DNA from: Clostridia bacterium
GTDB taxonomy: Bacteria; Bacillota; Clostridia; Oscillospirales; CAG-272
NCBI GenBank assembly: GCA_017482055.1
Contig: JAFUOH010000002.1
Location: 1-46,708, forward strand
DNA: 46,708 bases
Direction: 5' to 3'
The position numbers and the translations under genes were made by a program. The notes under the pieces are model-generated. The model saw nothing but the letters and a program-made list of their open reading frames with translations, was not told the DNA's origin and searched no databases. How positions within the stretch are numbered: position 1 is the first letter of the stretch; each line of letters begins with the position of its first letter. Shown in pieces: positions 27,217 to 37,100 of this stretch.

Positions 27217-27315
27217 GTATCGGTTATTTCAGGATACGGGCGAAGCAGACTTCGTCTGCTATGAATCGCCACACGGGTTTAGAGTGATTTTTTATTCAAA
27301 CCGCCCAAAGCATCG

Positions 27316-28263
27316 CTATACCTGCATCCCCACCGTCCCGTGAACTACGTTATTCTCCTCGCGGAAGGCGTGAGGAGTGATGCCTACGTACTTGCTGAAC
27401 ATAAGCTCGAAGCCCTGGCGGGTATCATAGCCGCAGCGGGCAGCGATCTCGTTTATCGGCAGAGTGCTTTCGGCGAGCAGACGCTTTGCGACCACGATTC
27501 TGGTGTTGCGCAGTATCTGCGAGAAGGAGCTGCCGTAGCATTCGTGAAGTATGCGGTTGGTCTGAGCTTTGCTGTAGCTTAAATAGCTTGCCAGGGACTC
27601 AAGAGTTATCTGACTGTTGCAGTTTTTGGCAAAATAGCTTTCGATACGCGAGTACAGCGTAAGACGGCTGTACCGCCCGAGTGCCTCGGTGCGGTCATCC
27701 TCGCAGAAAAATCCAAGGGCATAGCTGAAGAGGATACCGTAATGGGATTTTAAACGGAACAGCTCCAATTTTCCGATATCCTTTTTCATAAGACTTCGCA
27801 CATGGTGCATGGAGTCGAGTATCTCCTGTTTTTCGTCTGTGCTCGGAGAATAATGCAGATAGGATTTCAGCGCCTTGTCGGTATACTCATGGGAGCGGAG
27901 CAGAAAGCGCACGTTAAAACGGCGGAGGTCACTGCTGCAGCTTATAATATGATGAGGGGTACGCGCACGGATAACGAACAGATCGCCCGTATTGAGATCC
28001 ACACGCTGTCCGTCGCATTCCAGCGACAGCGTTCCCATTTCGATAAAATAGGTCTCGTGAGAAGCGTGTGAGTGAGAGGAGTATGAGGAATGAGCGATTC
28101 CCCGGAGCGGGCTTGCCTCGGGAAGCACGTCGATGTGTGTGTCGCCTATCTTGACAGGAATTGTAAGATATTTTGGTGGCTCGAGCTGCGTATCGGTGAA
28201 CGTCTCCGCGGTCACATCTGGAACGAATAAGGTGCTGATATCGTCCGATTGTTTTGGAATCAT
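27316..28263 (-). CDS. AraC-family transcriptional regulator
   Basis: This 315-aa regulator has an N-terminal cupin sensor (about 45-135: HSHASHETYFIEMGTLSLECDGQ ... GDLFVIRARTPH) and two C-terminal HTH motifs (about 205-300: ITLESLASYLSYSKAQTNRIL and LPINEIAARCGYDTRQGFELMFSKYVGITPHAFR). AraC proteins with cupin sensors usually activate sugar-use genes on ligand binding. I use the ATG at 28263 (AAAGG upstream) rather than one at 28299. It is divergent from the two lyase genes and convergent with the beta-galactosidase, so it could control either. Confidence 0.9.
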   Translation of the reverse strand: MIPKQSDDISTLFVPDVTAETFTDTQLEPPKYLTIPVKIGDTHIDVLPEASPLRGIAHSSYSSHSHASHETYFIEMGTLSLECDGQRVDLNTGDLFVIRARTPHHIISCSSDLRRFNVRFLLRSHEYTDKALKSYLHYSPSTDEKQEILDSMHHVRSLMKKDIGKLELFRLKSHYGILFSYALGFFCEDDRTEALGRYSRLTLYSRIESYFAKNCNSQITLESLASYLSYSKAQTNRILHECYGSSFSQILRNTRIVVAKRLLAESTLPINEIAARCGYDTRQGFELMFSKYVGITPHAFREENNVVHGTVGMQV

Positions 28264-28470
28264 CGTTAAGTTGCCTTTCTTTTTCCAAGCTGTGGTCAAT
28301 ACTGTTAATTTAAGAGTTAAGCGCTGCTTTAAGCTGACGGCATTGCCGTGTACAGCGGATGATCATACTAATGTAATTATATCATACGACAGCACAAAAA
28401 AGCAAGTATATTTATTATTATTTTTCAAAGAAACGACTCAAAAATTCCGTATTATTGAATTTTATTTCGC

Positions 28471-28499
28471 TTTACATATTCTACAGGCAGTGATATAAT
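28471..28499 (+). promoter_or_regulatory. Promoter of the first sialate-lyase-like gene
   Basis: TTTACA (28471-28476), 17 bp, TATAAT (28494-28499), about 50 bp before the ATG at 28550. Confidence 0.7.
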
Positions 28500-28549
28500 A
28501 TCGGTAAATAAAGCCGTTTTACGGCTGTTTGCGAAAGGAAACATGTAAA

Positions 28550-29473
28550 ATGAAAAATGTTTTATTCACAGGCATCAGATCAGCGATATTTACTCCCCTG
28601 AATCCCGACAATACGGTAAAGCTCGATGCGGTCAAGCCGCTGGTGGATTTTACGCTGGACAGAGGCGTTAAGGGCTTCTACGTTGCAGGAAGTACGGGAG
28701 AGGGTCCCGCACTCAATGCGGCGGAACGCATGAAGATCGCCGAGGCGGTTATTGATGCCTGCAAGAGCCGCAAGACCATATACGGCACTACCCCGGACGT
28801 TATCGTCCACGTAGCGGCGCCCGATGTGTTCGATGCCTTCAAGCTGGCAAAGCATGCCAAGGAATGCGGTGCGGATGCGATCTCGTCGCTTGCGCCCAAC
28901 TTCTACGCGAGCCACGGTCCCGAGGAGATGCTCGAATATTATAAGCGCCTCGCAGACTGCACCGATCTGCCCATACTTATCTACGCCACCGGTCTCCTTA
29001 TGAGAACTGCGGGCAGCATTCAGAATTTCATGGAAAAAGCGCTGGAGATCGATCATATCATCGGTCTCAAATATACAGATCCGAATTATCATCCGCTCAA
29101 CCGCATCAAGAAGGTAAACGGCGGCGACATCAATGTAATAAACGGTCCCGACGAGACTTTACTCGCAGGTCTTGCAATGGGTGCCGACGGCGGTATCGGT
29201 TCCACTTATAACCTTGTACCCGAGAAGTTTGTTAAGATCTATGATCTCTACAATGAGGGCAAAATGGAGGAAGCGAGACGTGTTCAGACCGAGGTCAACG
29301 ATATCATTGATGCGCTTGCGGGCTTCAAGGGCGGTTACGGCAATGCCGCAAAGAATACGATGAGATTCTTCGGAATCGACCTCGGAAACCGGGCATATCC
29401 TGCAATGCAGTATACAGCGGATGAGCTCGCTGAGCTTAAGCGTGTCATGCGAGACGCGGGTCTTGATATATAA
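28550..29473 (+). CDS. N-acetylneuraminate lyase-like aldolase, copy 1 (DHDPS/NAL family)
   Basis: This 307-aa TIM-barrel class I aldolase has AGSTGEGPAL (about 43-52), the Tyr145 of the carboxylate-binding/proton-relay set, and the Schiff-base lysine K174 in IIGLKYTD. GADGGIGSTYN (about 211-221) is typical of N-acetylneuraminate lyase, which splits sialic acid to N-acetylmannosamine and pyruvate. Other substrates in the superfamily remain possible; no sialic acid transporter or kinase is in the window. The ATG at 28550 follows GAAAGGA. Copy 2 follows 189 bp later with its own promoter. Confidence 0.85.
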   Translation: MKNVLFTGIRSAIFTPLNPDNTVKLDAVKPLVDFTLDRGVKGFYVAGSTGEGPALNAAERMKIAEAVIDACKSRKTIYGTTPDVIVHVAAPDVFDAFKLAKHAKECGADAISSLAPNFYASHGPEEMLEYYKRLADCTDLPILIYATGLLMRTAGSIQNFMEKALEIDHIIGLKYTDPNYHPLNRIKKVNGGDINVINGPDETLLAGLAMGADGGIGSTYNLVPEKFVKIYDLYNEGKMEEARRVQTEVNDIIDALAGFKGGYGNAAKNTMRFFGIDLGNRAYPAMQYTADELAELKRVMRDAGLDI

Positions 29474-29581
29474 ATTATTTGCCGGCCTTAAAAAATATAA
29501 AAGGTCTGCAAACAAATCGCTCATTTTTTTAAAAAAAAGCTCCTTTAATTGCTTAAATCAGCCAAAAAAGCCGATTATGTA

Positions 29582-29609
29582 TTGACAAATCAATTATTCG
29601 TGATATAAT
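29582..29609 (+). promoter_or_regulatory. Promoter of the second sialate-lyase-like gene
   Basis: TTGACA (29582-29587), 16 bp, TATAAT (29604-29609): consensus boxes with a slightly short spacer, about 54 bp before the ATG. This is stronger than the promoter of copy 1. Confidence 0.75.
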
Positions 29610-29662
29610 AATAATGATTGAAGCCGTTAATATAACGGTAATTTTGAAAGGATGTAAAAACA

Positions 29663-30589
29663 ATGAAAAACATTCAGTTTACCGGTATCAGATCCGCTAT
29701 CTTCACTCCTCTGAACGCTGACGGTTCTGTAAACACCAAAATGATCAAGCCTCTCGTTGATTTCGGTCTGGATCGCGGTCTCAAGGGCTTCTACGTAGTA
29801 GGAAGCACCGGTGAGGGTCCCGCTCTCAGCGCTGAAGCACGTATGGAAGCTACCGCAGCAGTTGTTGAGGCGTGCAAGAGCCGCAAGACTGTGTACGGCG
29901 ACACTCCCGACGTAATCGTTCACGTTGCAGCTCCCGATACATATGATGCATTTAAGCTCGCGAAGCACGCAAAGGAGTGCGGTGCTGACGCTATCTCCTC
30001 CCTTGCTCCTAACTTCTATGCAACTCACAATGCGCAGGAGATGCTCGACTACTACAAGCGTCTCACCGCTATCTCCGATCTTCCCCTTCTCATCTACGCT
30101 ACAGGTCTTCTCACCGGCTCTGTAGGCGGCAGCCTCAAGGCATTCATCGAGGAAGCTATGAAGATCGAACACATCATCGGTCTTAAGTACACAATCCGTG
30201 ACTACCATCAGCTCAATGTCCTCAAGACCATCAATGACGGTGATATCAACATCATCAACGGTCCCGATGAAACCCTTCTCGGCGGTCTCGCTATGGGCGC
30301 TGACGGCGGTATCGGTTCTACTTACAACCTCGTTCCCCAGTGGTTTGTTAAGATCTGGGATCTCTATCATGAGGGCAAGATGGAAGAAGCAAGAGTATAT
30401 CAGACCAAGGTCAACAAGCTCATCGGCGCACTCGCTTCCTTCAACGGCGGTTACCTGACTGCGGCTAAGAACGCAATGAAGTTCCTCGGTCTCGACATCG
30501 GTACTTGTGCATATCCTGCAATGACCTACTCTGCTGACGAGCTCAAGAAGCTCGAGGCGACCGTTAAGGCTGCAGGTCTCGAATTCTGA
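29663..30589 (+). CDS. N-acetylneuraminate lyase-like aldolase, copy 2
   Basis: This 308-aa paralogue of the preceding enzyme is clearly similar along its full length. It keeps GSTGEGPAL, the catalytic K175 in IIGLKYTI and GADGGIGSTYN. The region after the catalytic Tyr differs (TGLLTGSVGGSL against TGLLMRTAGSI), and so does the residue after the Lys-Tyr pair, which could change the sugar end of the substrate. It uses GTT/GCT/CTC-type codons typical of highly expressed genes more than copy 1. AAAGGATG precedes the ATG. A strong terminator follows at 30657-30695. Confidence 0.85.
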   Translation: MKNIQFTGIRSAIFTPLNADGSVNTKMIKPLVDFGLDRGLKGFYVVGSTGEGPALSAEARMEATAAVVEACKSRKTVYGDTPDVIVHVAAPDTYDAFKLAKHAKECGADAISSLAPNFYATHNAQEMLDYYKRLTAISDLPLLIYATGLLTGSVGGSLKAFIEEAMKIEHIIGLKYTIRDYHQLNVLKTINDGDINIINGPDETLLGGLAMGADGGIGSTYNLVPQWFVKIWDLYHEGKMEEARVYQTKVNKLIGALASFNGGYLTAAKNAMKFLGLDIGTCAYPAMTYSADELKKLEATVKAAGLEF

Positions 30590-30656
30590 GATTAATATCA
30601 GATAGGCATTATCATATCGCGTGATCGGCGATAGCCGCGTAAACAGATTTTTTAAT

Positions 30657-30695
30657 GGAGTAGTTTCTCTTTTGAGGAACTACTCCGTTTTTTTT
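30657..30695 (+). terminator. Terminator of the lyase pair
   Basis: GGAGTAGTTTCTC (30657-30669) pairs with GAGGAACTACTCC (30674-30686) with one G-U pair, followed by GTTTTTTTT. Confidence 0.9.
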
Positions 30696-30732
30696 GTTTG
30701 AAAAGCACTCGGCATCATATGGGAGAAAAATT

Positions 30733-30807
30733 ATGATCGATCTGAAAAGTCATCCGTATTTTGAGGAATAAGAGGATACAAAGTCGGGAGTCAAGAGTGA
30801 TATTTGA
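30733..30807 (+). pseudogene. Possible remnant of a gene start
   Basis: After GGGAGAAAAATT an ATG opens MIDLKSHPYFEE, then TAA, and the same frame continues EDTKSGVKSDI before TGA. The two pieces together look like the N-terminus of a longer protein cut by an early stop and then lost. This is weak evidence. The remaining bases 30590-30917 hold only hairpins. Confidence 0.25.
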
Positions 30808-30822
30808 CATTTTCTATGATGG

Positions 30823-30864
30823 AACAGCAACAAGGAGGTGCGTGCGCAGCTCCTTGTTGCTGTT
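30823..30864. terminator. Long perfect hairpin after the collagen-like gene
   Basis: AACAGCAACAAGGAG (30823-30837) pairs with CTCCTTGTTGCTGTT (30850-30864), a 15-bp perfect stem with a 12-base loop, 54 bp past the stop codon of the minus-strand gene. No U-run follows on either side, so it may protect the 3' end rather than terminate. Confidence 0.55.
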
Positions 30865-30917
30865 CGCCGATCTTGTTACTCCATGGTAAAGCAGATCGGT
30901 ACCCGTGTATTAAAACA

Positions 30918-32207
30918 CTATTGGATCTGTGTGATTACGAGATGGGCAGAAACAGGGCGAGTACCGCCTGCAAGAGGTGTGATGGTAAGTGCGGCGGCAT
31001 TTCCTGCGGGATTGCGTACCGTCAGAATCGAGTTAACTGCCGTAGTAGTAACGACTGCCATTCCAACGATCTGGGATGTGCCTGTGGCACGACCTGCTAC
31101 AGTATACTCCAGATCTTGACCGTTCAAGGTCAGGATCAACTGTCCTGCCTCGGTAACGCTGACTTGGAAGAGGATCTGATAGGTTCCGATCACTCCGAGA
31201 TTGAACGAGGAAGGCCCGAGGCGCCCAATATTCGTATTGGCAATCGGACCGTTCTGCGGAAAGCTGACATCGGTGCCGGGAGCAACCGTTGCCGAGTTGT
31301 CGGGCGGCATCAATGCATAAAAATCGGCATAGCTTAACACGCCGCCGGGAAGCCCCTGTGGTCCTTGTTCTCCTGTATCGCCTGCAGGCCCTTGCGGCCC
31401 TGCGGGACCTGTTTCACCAACGGGACCCTGAGGCCCTGCGGGACCTGTATCGCCTGCAGGTCCCTGAGGACCGGCAGGACCTGTATCGCCAACGGGACCT
31501 TGCGGACCGGTCAGACCTATAGGACCGGCGGGTCCCTGAGGTCCAATAGGACCGGTCTCACCCATAGGTCCTTGCGGACCAATGGGACCTGTATCGCCAA
31601 CGAGACCTTGCGGACCTGTAGGACCTATAGGACCGGCGGGTCCCTGAGGCCCCGCGGGACCTGTTTCACCTGCGGGTCCCTGAGGCCCAATGGGACCTGT
31701 ATCGCCAACGGGACCTTGCGGACCTGCAGGACCTATAGGACCGGCGGGTCCCTGAGGACCGGCAGGACCTGTTTCGCCAACGGGACCTTGCGGACCGGTC
31801 AGACCTATAGGACCGGCGGGTCCCTGAGGTCCAATAGGACCGGTCTCACCCATAGGCCCTTGCGGCCCCGTGGGACCTGTATCGCCAACAGGACCTTGCG
31901 GACCGGTCAGACCTATAGGACCGGCGGGCCCCTGAGGGCCAATAGGACCGGTCTCACCCATAGGTCCTTGCGGACCAACGGGACCTGTTTCGCCAACGGG
32001 ACCCTGAGGCCCCGCGGGACCTGTTTCGCCAACAGGACCTTGCGGACCTATTGGACCTACGGGTCCTTGCGGACCGGGAGGGCAGATCGTACATGGGTGG
32101 TTGTCTTTATCGTCATCGCAGCAAGGCTTTTGGCCGCTGCAGTTGTTTTGATTGCAGTCACAATCGTGATTGTTGGTACTTCTCATAAACGGATTTTGTC
32201 TGCTCAT
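30918..32207 (-). CDS. Collagen-like surface protein (BclA/exosporium-like)
   Basis: This is a 429-aa protein in three parts. Residues 1-43 form a Cys-rich head ([15 protein letters not shown]) without a signal peptide. Residues 44 to about 287 are an uninterrupted Gly-X-Y repeat, mostly [12 protein letters not shown] and GETGPA triplets, a collagen triple helix. Residues 288-429 form a beta-rich domain ([15 protein letters not shown] ... [11 protein letters not shown] ... LVITQIQ) like the trimerising C-terminal domain of BclA-type exosporium proteins. Lack of a signal peptide suits assembly on the spore surface from the mother cell. AAAGGAGGT precedes the ATG. Repeat number can vary between strains. 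Confidence 0.9.
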   Translation of the reverse strand: MSRQNPFMRSTNNHDCDCNQNNCSGQKPCCDDDKDNHPCTICPPGPQGPVGPIGPQGPVGETGPAGPQGPVGETGPVGPQGPMGETGPIGPQGPAGPIGLTGPQGPVGDTGPTGPQGPMGETGPIGPQGPAGPIGLTGPQGPVGETGPAGPQGPAGPIGPAGPQGPVGDTGPIGPQGPAGETGPAGPQGPAGPIGPTGPQGLVGDTGPIGPQGPMGETGPIGPQGPAGPIGLTGPQGPVGDTGPAGPQGPAGDTGPAGPQGPVGETGPAGPQGPAGDTGEQGPQGLPGGVLSYADFYALMPPDNSATVAPGTDVSFPQNGPIANTNIGRLGPSSFNLGVIGTYQILFQVSVTEAGQLILTLNGQDLEYTVAGRATGTSQIVGMAVVTTTAVNSILTVRNPAGNAAALTITPLAGGTRPVSAHLVITQIQ

Positions 32208-32243
32208 AAAGCTACCTCCTTTGTGATTATTGGTGAAGCACCA

Positions 32244-32282
32244 TTACAGTATATGCTGCTTGTCATCAAGGAGATACTGTAA
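32244..32282 (-). promoter_or_regulatory. Inverted repeat upstream of the collagen-like gene
   Basis: TTACAGTAT (32244-32252) and ATACTGTAA (32274-32282) are perfect inverted arms 21 bp apart, just before the gene. On the minus strand CATATACT overlaps one arm and resembles a mother-cell sigma -10 (CATANNNT). This could be a regulator site or a sporulation promoter; it is suggestive only. Confidence 0.4.
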
Positions 32283-32389
32283 AAACAAAAGCCAAAAAGG
32301 TAACAAACGAGGACTGTTGTATTTAGCGTATGTTCTGCATAAACATCCGGAAATCGCAAGGGCGAACAACAGTCATCTGCTCATTCGAT

Positions 32390-33197
32390 TCAGTCCTTTT
32401 TGACAGCTTTCTTGTCACAACCTTTCTTTCGCTTTGCACCGCTGCACTTGTAATGGTAATTCTTTGCACCGGTACTGTTTGTGTCGCTTTCACCAACCAT
32501 CAGACGCTCGCATTTACCGCAGAACATCTTGATAGCTGTATTCTCCGATGTACTTGCGGTTCTTGAGCATGGTGTTGAAACTACTGTGAGTAAAAACTTT
32601 ACCCCTATTTGTTTTCAAACCACGGTTATTGAAATCGGCAATAATCTCACGAATAGTCTCGCCCTCGGCATAACGCTTAAAGGTTTCAACAACTATATGT
32701 GCGGTTTCGGGGTCAATAATTAGTTTCTGTGTAGCCTTGTCGAGCTGATATCCAAGAGGAATACCGCCGCCGTTGTTTTTGCCCTTTAGGGCGTTTTCTT
32801 TTTGCCCGCGATGGATTTTTTTCGACAGCTCCGCTGAGTAATATTCAGCATACCCTTCAAGCATAGCTTCGAGGATGATGCCCTCCGGTCCTTCGGAGAT
32901 ATTCTCTTTGGCAGACAGAACACGAACACCGTTCTTTTTGAGAATCCGTTTATAATGCGCACTGTCATAGCGGTCACGTGAGAAGCGGTCGAGCTTGTAT
33001 ACGAGTACAACATCGAACAGTTTCTTTTCGCTGTCGCGGATCATTCTCTGAAACTCCGGGCGGTCTGCCGTTCTTGCGGACAGTGCGCGGTCTATGTAGG
33101 TTGAGAGAATTGTGATGTCGTTGCGATTGGCGTAATCGGTACATTCACGAATCTGACCTTCATATGAGGACATCCGGAAAACTTCTGGCAGACTCAT
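32390..33197 (-). pseudogene. Decayed large serine recombinase
   Basis: The open part (32514-33197, 227 aa) covers the recombinase middle: GQIRECTDYANRN, YIDRALSARTADRPEFQRM, LDRFSRDRYDSAHYKRIL and the NGGGIPLGY linker. The N-terminus with the catalytic-serine motif (Y-R-S-x-Q region) is missing. At about 32525 the frame breaks after YIGEYSYQDV, and the zinc-ribbon part continues in another frame to 32390 (KMFCGKCERLMVGESD ... CSGAKRKKGCDKKAVKKD). The segment usually lying between these parts is deleted. Both ends lost means it cannot recombine DNA. It marks a past mobile element here. Confidence 0.85.
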
Positions 33198-33233
33198 TTA
33201 TACCCAAACAATTGTTAGGTTATAAGCACAGAA

Positions 33234-33986
33234 TCACCGATTTCTGGATTCGCTCGGTGACACACCAAAGTGTTTCTTAAATGCTTTCGAAAATGAAAGC
33301 TGATCCGTGTATCCAACGGACGACGCTACCATCCCGACGCTTATATCCTTGATAGCAAGCAACTTGGCGGCTTTTTCCATCCGATAGCAGTCCAGATACC
33401 TTTTTGTTGGCATACCCGTGTATTTCACAAAAAGATTGCGAAGATACTGTCGGTCAATATGTACTTCATCTGCTATCTGCTCCACGGTCAGCTGTTTGTG
33501 ATAATTTGAAGCTATAAACTCTTTTGCAAGCACCACCCACTTTTCATCCCACGCACACCCTTCACTTAAATTCGGTTGTATGTGCATTGACAGTATCATT
33601 TTTGCAGCTGCCTCTGTGAAGCTTCGGTTTGCTCTTTGGAGCGTGAGCTCGGAAAATACTATCGGTGCAAGAACCCCGAGTCGTTCCTTGTGATCATAAG
33701 AAAACACACCGGAGGCTGAAGGTATTCCGCAACTTTGAAATAACCCTTCGCTGTCCTCGCCTTCAAAACGCATCCATATGTATGTCCATGGGTCGTTTTT
33801 ATCCGGAAAGTATTCACAAAAATCGTTTTTATAAACGATAAACGCCTGACCGGCGCCAAGCGTATTCCCGTTGAAATAACCCTTACCGTCTGTTATGTAA
33901 TGTATCCAGACGCCGGGACAGATTATCTTGATATGCTCTTTGTCTGCACTGCAGTGTTCAAGAGCGCCGTGTGTAATATAAAGCAT
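33234..33986 (-). CDS. AraC-family transcriptional regulator
   Basis: This 250-aa regulator has an N-terminal cupin-like sensor (about 18-75, GVWIHYITDGKGYFNGNTLGAGQAF) and two HTH motifs (about 160-245: LTVEQIADEVHIDRQYLRNLFVKYTGMPTKRYL and ISVGMVASSVGYTDQLSFSKAFKKHFGVSP). I use the ATG at 33986, which has GAGAGGTGAAG just before it. It is divergent from the GH2-GH36 genes with promoters in the shared 120 bp, so it most likely controls them. Confidence 0.9.
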   Translation of the reverse strand: MLYITHGALEHCSADKEHIKIICPGVWIHYITDGKGYFNGNTLGAGQAFIVYKNDFCEYFPDKNDPWTYIWMRFEGEDSEGLFQSCGIPSASGVFSYDHKERLGVLAPIVFSELTLQRANRSFTEAAAKMILSMHIQPNLSEGCAWDEKWVVLAKEFIASNYHKQLTVEQIADEVHIDRQYLRNLFVKYTGMPTKRYLDCYRMEKAAKLLAIKDISVGMVASSVGYTDQLSFSKAFKKHFGVSPSESRNR

Positions 33987-34011
33987 TTCTTCACCTCTCT
34001 CGATAAGTATC

Positions 34012-34041
34012 ATTTTACCATATAGAAACATCATTTGTCAA
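34012..34041 (-). promoter_or_regulatory. Promoter of the AraC gene at 33234
   Basis: On the minus strand TTGACA (34041-34036), 18 bp, TAAAAT (34017-34012), 26 bp before the ATG. It overlaps the region where the divergent GH2 promoter must lie. Confidence 0.65.
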
Positions 34042-34105
34042 TTCCTTTGTTTGCAAAAGTGTGATAGAATTTATCTGTAAAATTATACTTTCGGAGGGAA
34101 GAGAA

Positions 34106-37100
34106 ATGATACCCAAAAGCCTTTTACTTAATTCAGACCCCAATATCGAAAATCAAAATATACTGCATATCGGCAGACTTCCCGCAAGAGCTACTATTGT
34201 ACCGTCGAAAAAACGCGGCGTTTACTATCAAAACAAATTCGAATCAGAATGTATCACCTCGCTTAACGGTGACTATAAGTTCAGATATCTCACCGAGGAT
34301 ACGGAAAAGGACTTTTACCGTACGGACATTTCCGACAGCGATTGGGATACCATAGATGTTCCCTCTATGTGGCAGTATCGCGGTTATGGCAAGCCCGAAT
34401 ATCCGAACGTTCGCTATTCCATACCTTTTCTGCCGCCTTACGTGAAGAAGCAGAATCCCGTGGGACTTTACAGAAGAACATTCTTTGTGGACAAGCCCGC
34501 AGAGCGTACCGTACTGCATTTTGCTGGTGTTGACAATGCTTTCTACGTTTATCTCAACGGCGAAATGATCGGCTTTTCCAAGGGCAGCCGCCTGCCTTCG
34601 GAATTTGATGTGACAAAGCATATCAAAGCGGGGGAAAATCTGTTGGCTGTAAAGGTATTCACCTATTCCGACGCCACATATCTTGAAAACCAGGATATGT
34701 TGCTTGCAAGCGGTATTTTCCGAGATGTTTTCCTTGTTGAAACGTGCAAAAACTCCATTTGGGACTACCGTGTCACTACCACGTACACTTCTGTCACCGT
34801 AGAAGCAAAGCTTTGTGTCGATACTCCGTACCGCGTAAGATTTACCCTCAACGGAGTGACCGCGGAGTATGATGCAGACGAAACGGTAATGCACACCTTC
34901 ACACTTGATGCCCCGAAGCTGTGGTCAGCGGAAACCCCGAATCTGTACGATCTTTTCGTTGAGCTTATCGGTGATGACGGGATCTTTGAGGTTCATTCCA
35001 AGCGCGTGGGTATTATGCATACACGGGTGGAAGGAAACAAGTTCCTTGTCAACGAGCATCCCATCTATATCAAGGGCGTAAATCGCCACGAAAACGATCC
35101 GTGGAACGGACGAACATTGACCGTCAAGCAGATACGCCGCGACATTGAGATGATAAAGGCGAACAACCTCAACGCTATACGCCTTTCTCATTATCCAAAC
35201 GATCCCGCCACCTACGAGATCGCCGCAGAGCTTGGACTTTACCTTATGGACGAAGCAGACCTTGAGACTCACGGTGCACAAATTGCAAACGGAGATCAGG
35301 GCTATCTTTCAAAATCTCCCGAATGGTATCCTGCTTATGAGGACAGAATCGTGCGGATGCTGGAACGCGACAAGAACGAGGTGGCAGTGTTCATCTGGTC
35401 AACGGGTAATGAAGCCGGAACGGGAGAAAACCTCAATAAGTGCATCGATATTATACGCGATTTCGATCCCACAAAAGAATGTATCATTACTCAGGATATC
35501 GGCGAATACACACATTTCCGCAAGATCGCTTACTATCCTATGTCGCGTACCGCAGAGTATACCGACGAGGGCTACCCCGTGCTTGCCATCGAATACGGTC
35601 ACGCTATGGGTAACAGCCCCGGAACGCTTGCCGATTATTGGGACTACAACTATACCCACGAAAAGATGTGTGGCGGTTTTGTATGGGAATTCCGCTCTCA
35701 CGGCTTCGGCGCTAAGGATGCAGACGGAAATGTATTTATGAAATACGGCGGCGATTTCGATGACGATTACCATTGGTGTAATTTTAATATGGACGGCTAC
35801 TGTCTTTCCGACGGCAGACCCAAGCCCGCATGGTTTGAGCTGGGATGTGTTTCATTTGCGGCATATACCACTTTCAAGGACGGTATTATCACAGTAAAGA
35901 ACACCAACGATTTTCTTGATCTGTCATATCTCGACGCAAGATATGACATCGAATGTGACGGAAATATCATAAAGAGCGTTCCAATGTCCATTCCGAGTGT
36001 AAAGCCTCACGACAGCTTTACGTTTGTTCCCGATGTTACTGTCGGTGAAAAGATCGGTGGTGCGAGATATTATCTGAACGTGCTGTACTTTAAGAACGGT
36101 GTCCGGGTACACAAAAAGCAATTTAAGCTCGGTGTTCTTGCGGATGCTCTGCCGTATTCTTCGGAGCGTAAAAAAGCCGATATCAGCGTAAACAACTACA
36201 TTCTTTCGGTAAGCTACGGTGATTTTTCCTGCGAGTTTACTAAGGGTATGATCTCGTCGGTGAAAAAAGGCGGCAAGGTGCTTCTCGACACACCTATGCG
36301 TCTTAACATCCACCGCGCATACACCGACAATGACGGTATCATCGGGCTGTTTCCGCGGTGCATTGGTGAATGGCAGAAGTCGCTTCTTCACAAGTATTAT
36401 TTCAATCTTTTCGACATAGATGTAAAGGAAGGCGATGAGCGGGTATATGTCACGGTAAGCGGAAGCTATACGGCAAATTCGGTTTATGCGGGATTTCATG
36501 TGAAGCTCATATATGAGGTGATAAGCGACGGGACTGTACTTGTCACTGTCAAGGGTGAGCCTTACGGTGAGCTTCCGAATGTGCTTCCGAGGCTGGGTGT
36601 GATATTTGAAGCGGACAGAATATTTGACCGTGTGAAGTGGCTCGGTCGCGGTCCTTATGAAAACTATACGGATTCGCTTGCAAATGCGCCCATCGGGATA
36701 TACGAAAAATCTGTGGATGAGCTTAATACAGATTACGATTATCCACAGGAAACCGGCAATCACGAGGACACATATGCGCTGACGCTGAAAAGCAGAGACG
36801 GCGAGTGCGGACTTTCCGTTATAGGTTCGGATACCTTTGCATATTCATATCACGATTTCACACTCGATGATCTGACAAATGCAAAGCACAAGAACGAGCT
36901 CAAAAAGAGCGAACGGAATTACCTTTACATCGATTACAAAATGCGAGGTCTCGGAAGTCGCTCCTGCGGTCCCGAGCCTGAGGAACAGTATGAATTCAGA
37001 CCGCATAAGTTTACTTTTACATTCGCACTTGCAGCCTGCGATTTTAACAGCGCGGTGACACTTTCGAGAATGAACCACGGTAAAAAGACTGCGGCGCTTT

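Noticed and set aside
31360-32090. Repeat array on the plus strand as CRISPR or separate gene
   Set aside because: It is the Gly-X-Y coding repeat of the minus-strand collagen-like gene.
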